This document shows positions 60,154 to 64,000 of a stretch of DNA of 64,000 nucleotides, piece after piece (position 1 is the first letter of the stretch; the number at the start of each line of letters is the position of its first letter). Location: assembly GCF_009668025.1 (NCBI RefSeq), contig NZ_WJXZ01000014.1, forward strand, positions 1,645,097 to 1,709,096, written 5' to 3'. The stretch comes from Larkinella terrae (GTDB taxonomy: Bacteria > Bacteroidota > Bacteroidia > Cytophagales > Spirosomataceae). Made by a program: the position numbers and the translations under genes. The notes beneath the pieces are model-generated. The model did no database searches, had not been told where the DNA came from, and worked only from the letters and a program-made list of their open reading frames with translations.

Positions 60154-63020
60154 CGAAGCCGGCGGTTTTGGTACAAGCTGTAGGTGACCAGAATCAGGGC
60201 CAGTAAAACCGCCAGGCCAATGCCCAGCCAGGCCCAGGCCCCGTTTGACGCGGTAGGAAAAACCGCCTGAGGATTGCCCATCAATACCAGGTGAGCCCAG
60301 AAATGGGGCGGGCTGTAGGCACCTCTGGACGTCTGCATCTCCAGAAACTGAAGTTTTGCCTGTTGCAGGGCGACATCCGTCGGTTGTCCGCGACGAAGCT
60401 CCGTATAAAACAGTTTGGTCAGGATGGCCGTCGTACCGTCGTGGGCGTTCCAGAGCGAAGTGATTATCTGTGGGCAACCGGCTGACGCAAAAGCCCGACT
60501 CAAGCTGAGCAAGCCTTCGCCCTCGTGAAGCTGACCATTACCGGTGCGACAGGCCGTCACAACCGCCAGCCGGATATGCCGCAAATCCAGCACATCCAGT
60601 TCATGGGCATAGAGCCGATAGGAAGACTCGTCGGGGAAAAACGCTATGAAGGAGTTGCCGGGGTCCGTATCACTGGCTTCCGCATGCGTCGCCAGGTGCA
60701 GAAGCTGGTGCTGCGGCAGCAAGGTCAAAAAAGTGCGTTTGCTGGCATTTCCCGCCGTCGAGTACGTGCCCGGCACTACTTCGGCCTCATTTTCTGATCC
60801 GGGTAACGGGTCTAAATTCTGTTTCTGGAGCGTTGCCAGAGCGGTTTTCGTCGGAACAAAAGGCGCCATGCTCAACACCGATGGCGTGCCGACTGAGTCA
60901 GAAACGCGGTTTTCGGTCAGACTGCTCATGGAATAACCGTAGGAAATTGCCATGTAGCGCAGCAGGTAATCGTTGGGTCGCCGGCCGGTTTCCAGCACCT
61001 CAAAAGGCAAGTAATGCAGCGGCCCGTCGCGCACGATCACCAACCGGCGAATGTCCCGCAATTCGCTCCAGATGGGTCGGAGCAGTTGGTTGAACAAAGC
61101 CTGCGCGGATTCCTGCCCGGTATACTGAAACGGATCGGGGTTTCGGTAGGCTTCGTGCCGCAGGATACTGCTCAACCGGTTGAGGTCGGCCCCGCTGACC
61201 GGCAGCAGCATGACCCGGACGGTTTGGGCTTTCACCACAGTAACCAGCAGCGAGTCCGGCGTCAGACTGTATTGCAGCAGGGCCGTTTGGTGATCCAGGC
61301 GGTTTTGCAATTTTGCCAGCAGATCAGGCTGCAGCTTACGACTTCGGCGGTAAGGGTGTAGTTGCTGGTAAACCCGGTTCCAGGCTAACTCAGCGTTGAC
61401 CAGTTCACTATCGATGGATTCCGTATTTTCAGAATTCCGCTCGACCCAGGCGGTTTTGGCCACCGAAAGGCGGTTTTTAGTTTGCTGCAGTTGTTCGATC
61501 AACTGAAGGGGTGCGTTGGAGTAGGGGTTTTGCAAGGTTTGCAAGGTCTCGCGCAGCACCGACGCATTGCCCCGTTCCTGCCGGTTTAATAGCCTGGCGA
61601 GTGTGGTTGGATTGGGATTTTGCCGGTAACAATCGTAGGCAACGGCAAGGGCTTCCCGGTAGGCGGGTCGAAGTTTCTTCTGAGCCACTAACTTGGTCCA
61701 TTCCGAGCTGTACGATTCCTGTAAGAGATCGCTGAGCGCAAACGCCCGCTCGTAGGTCTGATCGGCCAGTTGTAAATGATTGACCATTCCCCGGGCCGCG
61801 CGCAGCAATTGGGCTTTCCGGCAAAGCGACTCGAACAAATCCGGTCCGTTGAGAAAATCGGCCGGTGTCGGATTCTGACTCAGATCGTTACTTCGGAACC
61901 GGACACTGGCTTGCTGGATGGCCTGCTGGACAAAGGCCAGGGCATTGGGCAGGTCGTTCGGCTGGCGGGCCATCCGGCTCATCGCCATCAGACCGCGCCA
62001 CAGCAGGCGGTTCGACGCGCCCAGACGTCGGCTGGTTACCAGCGAGCGGGCGAAGAAAATTTTTGCTTCCGCCGGGCGGTTTTTCTGCTCCCAATATTTC
62101 CCCTGCGACTGATCGAGGTAAGCGGCTAATTCCGCACCGTCGGCCTGTGCCCGCCGGGCGCATTGCGTCGCTTCGTGGATGAGTTCCGGAACCGCATCGG
62201 ATCGCTGCTGTTTCAGCCGACATTCAACCAAGCCCAGCAACAGCCAGCCGCGGGTGAGGTCGGAAGCGGTGTAATGGTACAGGGAAGCCCCGAACAGCGA
62301 GTCGGCGCGGGCGAGCTGACCGGTTTCCATGTAGAAATAGGCAAACTGATTCTCGGCGATGGCCTGGCGCGTGGGCGTATTCTGGTTGACCAGCAGCAAC
62401 AGGCGTTTTTGGAAACAGCGTTCCGCCTGTCGGTAATCGCCCTGTTCCAGATAGGACAAACCCTGATTGCTCCAGAATACCGCCACGTAAGCTGAAGTTT
62501 CCCGTTCGAGGGCGGGCCGGGCGGTCAGCAGGTCGTTGGCGCGTTTCCAGAAAAAGGCCAGCGAGTCGGGGCGGTTTCGCTGGTGGTATAATTCACCCAG
62601 ACTGGCCCAGAGTTTAAACCGGGTGCTGTCGGCCAGCGGGTTGAGTTGCAGCCCCGCCCGGCAACTGGTCGTGGCCCGGCGGTAGTTGTCGTACATCACG
62701 TTATAAACCGTGGACTCATCGACCCGGATGTTGGCCGCCCGATCGGTTTGTCCAAGCTGGAGAGCCAGTTCGCGGGCCTGCCCGAAAAGCCGGAGTGCTT
62801 CGGCGGGCTGATCGCGGTAAATGGCATTGCCTTTCCGTTGCAATTCCACCACCGACTGACCCAACGCCCGGATCGCTCCCGGCAGCAGGAACATCGGCAG
62901 GAGCCAGAATCCAATGGCCAGGGAGCGCAGGTGGTGGAACAAAAAAAGTAGCGTTAAGATGTTACTATTGGGCTGAATTAGCGAATATAGATGAAATTCC
63001 CGTTCCGTATGCCAATCCAT
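60150..63020 (-). CDS. TPR-CHAT caspase-like protease with C-terminal membrane anchor
   Basis: A 956-residue protein. A hydrophobic N-terminal segment (about 30-50) looks like a signal or anchor. Residues about 60-520 are helical TPR repeats. The CHAT domain spans about 640-920, with the catalytic dyad His779 in HLATHAE and Cys824 in TACRTG, plus GEGLLSLSRAFASAGC and the C-terminal GNPQAVF. A transmembrane helix at about 929-949 is followed by a short basic tail. CHAT domains are clan CD cysteine proteases that cleave partners on a signal. The ATG at 63020 overlaps the divergent gene by 30 bases; a TTG at 62942 would avoid this and still keep the hydrophobic leader. Confidence 0.88.
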   Translation of the reverse strand: MDWHTEREFHLYSLIQPNSNILTLLFLFHHLRSLAIGFWLLPMFLLPGAIRALGQSVVELQRKGNAIYRDQPAEALRLFGQARELALQLGQTDRAANIRVDESTVYNVMYDNYRRATTSCRAGLQLNPLADSTRFKLWASLGELYHQRNRPDSLAFFWKRANDLLTARPALERETSAYVAVFWSNQGLSYLEQGDYRQAERCFQKRLLLLVNQNTPTRQAIAENQFAYFYMETGQLARADSLFGASLYHYTASDLTRGWLLLGLVECRLKQQRSDAVPELIHEATQCARRAQADGAELAAYLDQSQGKYWEQKNRPAEAKIFFARSLVTSRRLGASNRLLWRGLMAMSRMARQPNDLPNALAFVQQAIQQASVRFRSNDLSQNPTPADFLNGPDLFESLCRKAQLLRAARGMVNHLQLADQTYERAFALSDLLQESYSSEWTKLVAQKKLRPAYREALAVAYDCYRQNPNPTTLARLLNRQERGNASVLRETLQTLQNPYSNAPLQLIEQLQQTKNRLSVAKTAWVERNSENTESIDSELVNAELAWNRVYQQLHPYRRSRKLQPDLLAKLQNRLDHQTALLQYSLTPDSLLVTVVKAQTVRVMLLPVSGADLNRLSSILRHEAYRNPDPFQYTGQESAQALFNQLLRPIWSELRDIRRLVIVRDGPLHYLPFEVLETGRRPNDYLLRYMAISYGYSMSSLTENRVSDSVGTPSVLSMAPFVPTKTALATLQKQNLDPLPGSENEAEVVPGTYSTAGNASKRTFLTLLPQHQLLHLATHAEASDTDPGNSFIAFFPDESSYRLYAHELDVLDLRHIRLAVVTACRTGNGQLHEGEGLLSLSRAFASAGCPQIITSLWNAHDGTTAILTKLFYTELRRGQPTDVALQQAKLQFLEMQTSRGAYSPPHFWAHLVLMGNPQAVFPTASNGAWAWLGIGLAVLLALILVTYSLYQNRRLR

Positions 63021-64000
63021 TCGCTGTCAGTCCGTTTCTGCTTCCTTTTTTTGTTCATACCCGCACTGGCGCAGGCTCAGATTGACCCGAAGCTGCTAAC
63101 CGCCCTTCGCCAAAACAGCCTGGCCGGGGTGCAAGCTGCCCTTAAAACCGGTGTCAACCCCAACGCTACGGATTCTCTGGGTGCCACCCCCCTGATGTGG
63201 GCGTGTTTCCATGCGGATACGTCCGTGGTGAAATTACTGCTTCGCAACGGGGCCAAAACCGAGTGCCGGGGCATCATTTCCACAGAAAACAGTTCGGACT
63301 ACAGCAGCTTGACGGGCCTTGCTGCCGGACGCAACAAACTTCCACTGCTGCGTTATTTGGTCGATACCCTCAAACTCGCCATCAACGAGACCGGTTACAG
63401 CCCCGCGACTTTAAAAAAAGCCAATTGGACGCCCGCCGAGTGGGCTGCTGCCAATGGACACCTGGACGTGTTACGGTACCTGACCGAACGGGGGGCTGAT
63501 TTACGAGTAGGACAGGGCAACGCAATGGTTTTGGCACTCCTGCAGGACCAACCGGCTATACTGCGCTTTTTGTTGGAACACGGCGTCGGTATCGACAATG
63601 AAAATCCGGCTCTTGGGCAACTGTGGCAAGGCTATTTTCTTCATCTTAGCTCAGCAATTATGTTCTTTAAAGAACGCGGACAAGACCGGCCGGTGGTATT
63701 GGCCACGGAGCAAATGCGGACCATTTTTGGCAAATACGTCGGCAAACAAAACATCATTTATGCGGGATTGGTCAAAAGTGTCGCGCTATCTTATTACAAT
63801 GTGGGTGAATACGAACGAGCCTTGCCTCCTTTTCTGGAGGCCAGAGATGTCCTGAAGCAGGTGTTGGGAGAGAGCCACCCGGATTATGCGTATACACTCA
63901 ATAATTTGGGAGGTTTGTATACGGAACTGGGCCAGGATGAAAAAGCCTTACCGCTGTTGCTACAGTCAATTTCTATCTACGTTGCAGCCCCGGATAAAAA
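62991..64000 (+). CDS. exported ankyrin-TPR protein, cut by the window end
   Basis: The frame is open from ATG 62991 to the window end (336 codons, no stop). A signal peptide of about 30 residues (ending ALAQAQ) precedes ankyrin repeats at about 33-210: GVQAALKTGVNPNATDSLGA, TPLMWACFH, VVKLLLRNGAKTE, NWTPAEWAAANGHLDVLRYL and AILRFLLEHGVGID. TPR repeats begin near 265 (ALSYYNVGEYERALPPFLEA, HPDYAYTLNNLGGLYTELGQ). The TPR type is that usually found ahead of a CHAT domain, so the missing part may be one. ATG 63009 is an alternative start. It is divergent from the TPR-CHAT gene with overlapping 5' ends. Confidence 0.85.
   Translation, partial: MKFPFRMPIHSLSVRFCFLFLFIPALAQAQIDPKLLTALRQNSLAGVQAALKTGVNPNATDSLGATPLMWACFHADTSVVKLLLRNGAKTECRGIISTENSSDYSSLTGLAAGRNKLPLLRYLVDTLKLAINETGYSPATLKKANWTPAEWAAANGHLDVLRYLTERGADLRVGQGNAMVLALLQDQPAILRFLLEHGVGIDNENPALGQLWQGYFLHLSSAIMFFKERGQDRPVVLATEQMRTIFGKYVGKQNIIYAGLVKSVALSYYNVGEYERALPPFLEARDVLKQVLGESHPDYAYTLNNLGGLYTELGQDEKALPLLLQSISIYVAAPDK

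Overview
The window looks like chromosome from a member of the Bacteroidota, most likely the order Cytophagales and close to the Spirosoma/Larkinella group. This is inferred from gene content and architecture: SusC/SusD pairs each driven by a FecI-type sigma factor and FecR anti-sigma factor, LytTR response regulators beside reg_prop sensor kinases, DUF5686, DUF1080 and Tat-exported Gfo/Idh/MocA proteins, and several promoter boxes matching the Bacteroidota -7 consensus TAnnTTTG. Base composition is moderate and even. I saw no tRNA, rRNA, CRISPR array, integrase or transposase.

Layout. 1-13.8 kb holds mostly single genes: a DUF5686 outer-membrane protein, a secreted M24 peptidase, a small zinc-ribbon protein, class II fructose-bisphosphate aldolase, a tannase/feruloyl esterase-family enzyme framed by two related palindromic repeats, a secreted M20 amidohydrolase, a MOSC protein, a HAD phosphatase, a VOC protein translationally coupled to an MFS transporter, and an AraC regulator. 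A decayed 3' remnant of a nicotinamide/nicotinate phosphoribosyltransferase gene follows at 13.84-14.10 kb.

14.2-36.4 kb holds two complete sigma - FecR - SusC - SusD systems arranged head to head around a 411-base divergent region. The left one carries only SusC/SusD. The right one continues into a Tat-exported Gfo/Idh/MocA oxidoreductase, a FucP/NagP-type sugar transporter, a divergent NagB-like deaminase, a second exported Gfo/Idh/MocA oxidoreductase and nagA, which is broken by one in-frame TAA. A DUF1080 (3-keto-disaccharide hydrolase family) gene and an NTF2-like gene converge on its end. There is no classical glycoside hydrolase. The set is what one would expect of an oxidation-first route for opening an amino-sugar glycoside, and is the most interesting metabolic candidate here.

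36.9-46.6 kb is a redox and regulator cluster: a Bcr/CflA efflux pump, three AraC regulators, an SDR, an aldo/keto reductase, a close homologue of the tetracycline-inactivating monooxygenase Tet(X) with changed substrate residues, an acyltransferase-3 protein and DUF2834. 46.6-50.4 kb is a LytTR response regulator overlapping a large reg_prop sensor kinase. 50.7-54.8 kb has a globin, a GIY-YIG-like protein, a VOC protein and a three-gene cell-envelope operon ending in a strong terminator.

55-64 kb is a dense signalling island: an M48 peptidase with a TPR-like region, a sigma/anti-sigma pair whose sigma factor carries a ~120-residue acidic insert, a tiny lipoprotein gene with its own terminator, a second ECF sigma/anti-sigma pair, a membrane-anchored TPR-CHAT protease, and the start of an exported ankyrin-TPR protein cut by the window end. 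Transmembrane anti-sigma factors beside a caspase-like protease suggest a proteolysis-triggered sigma cascade, which is inference only.
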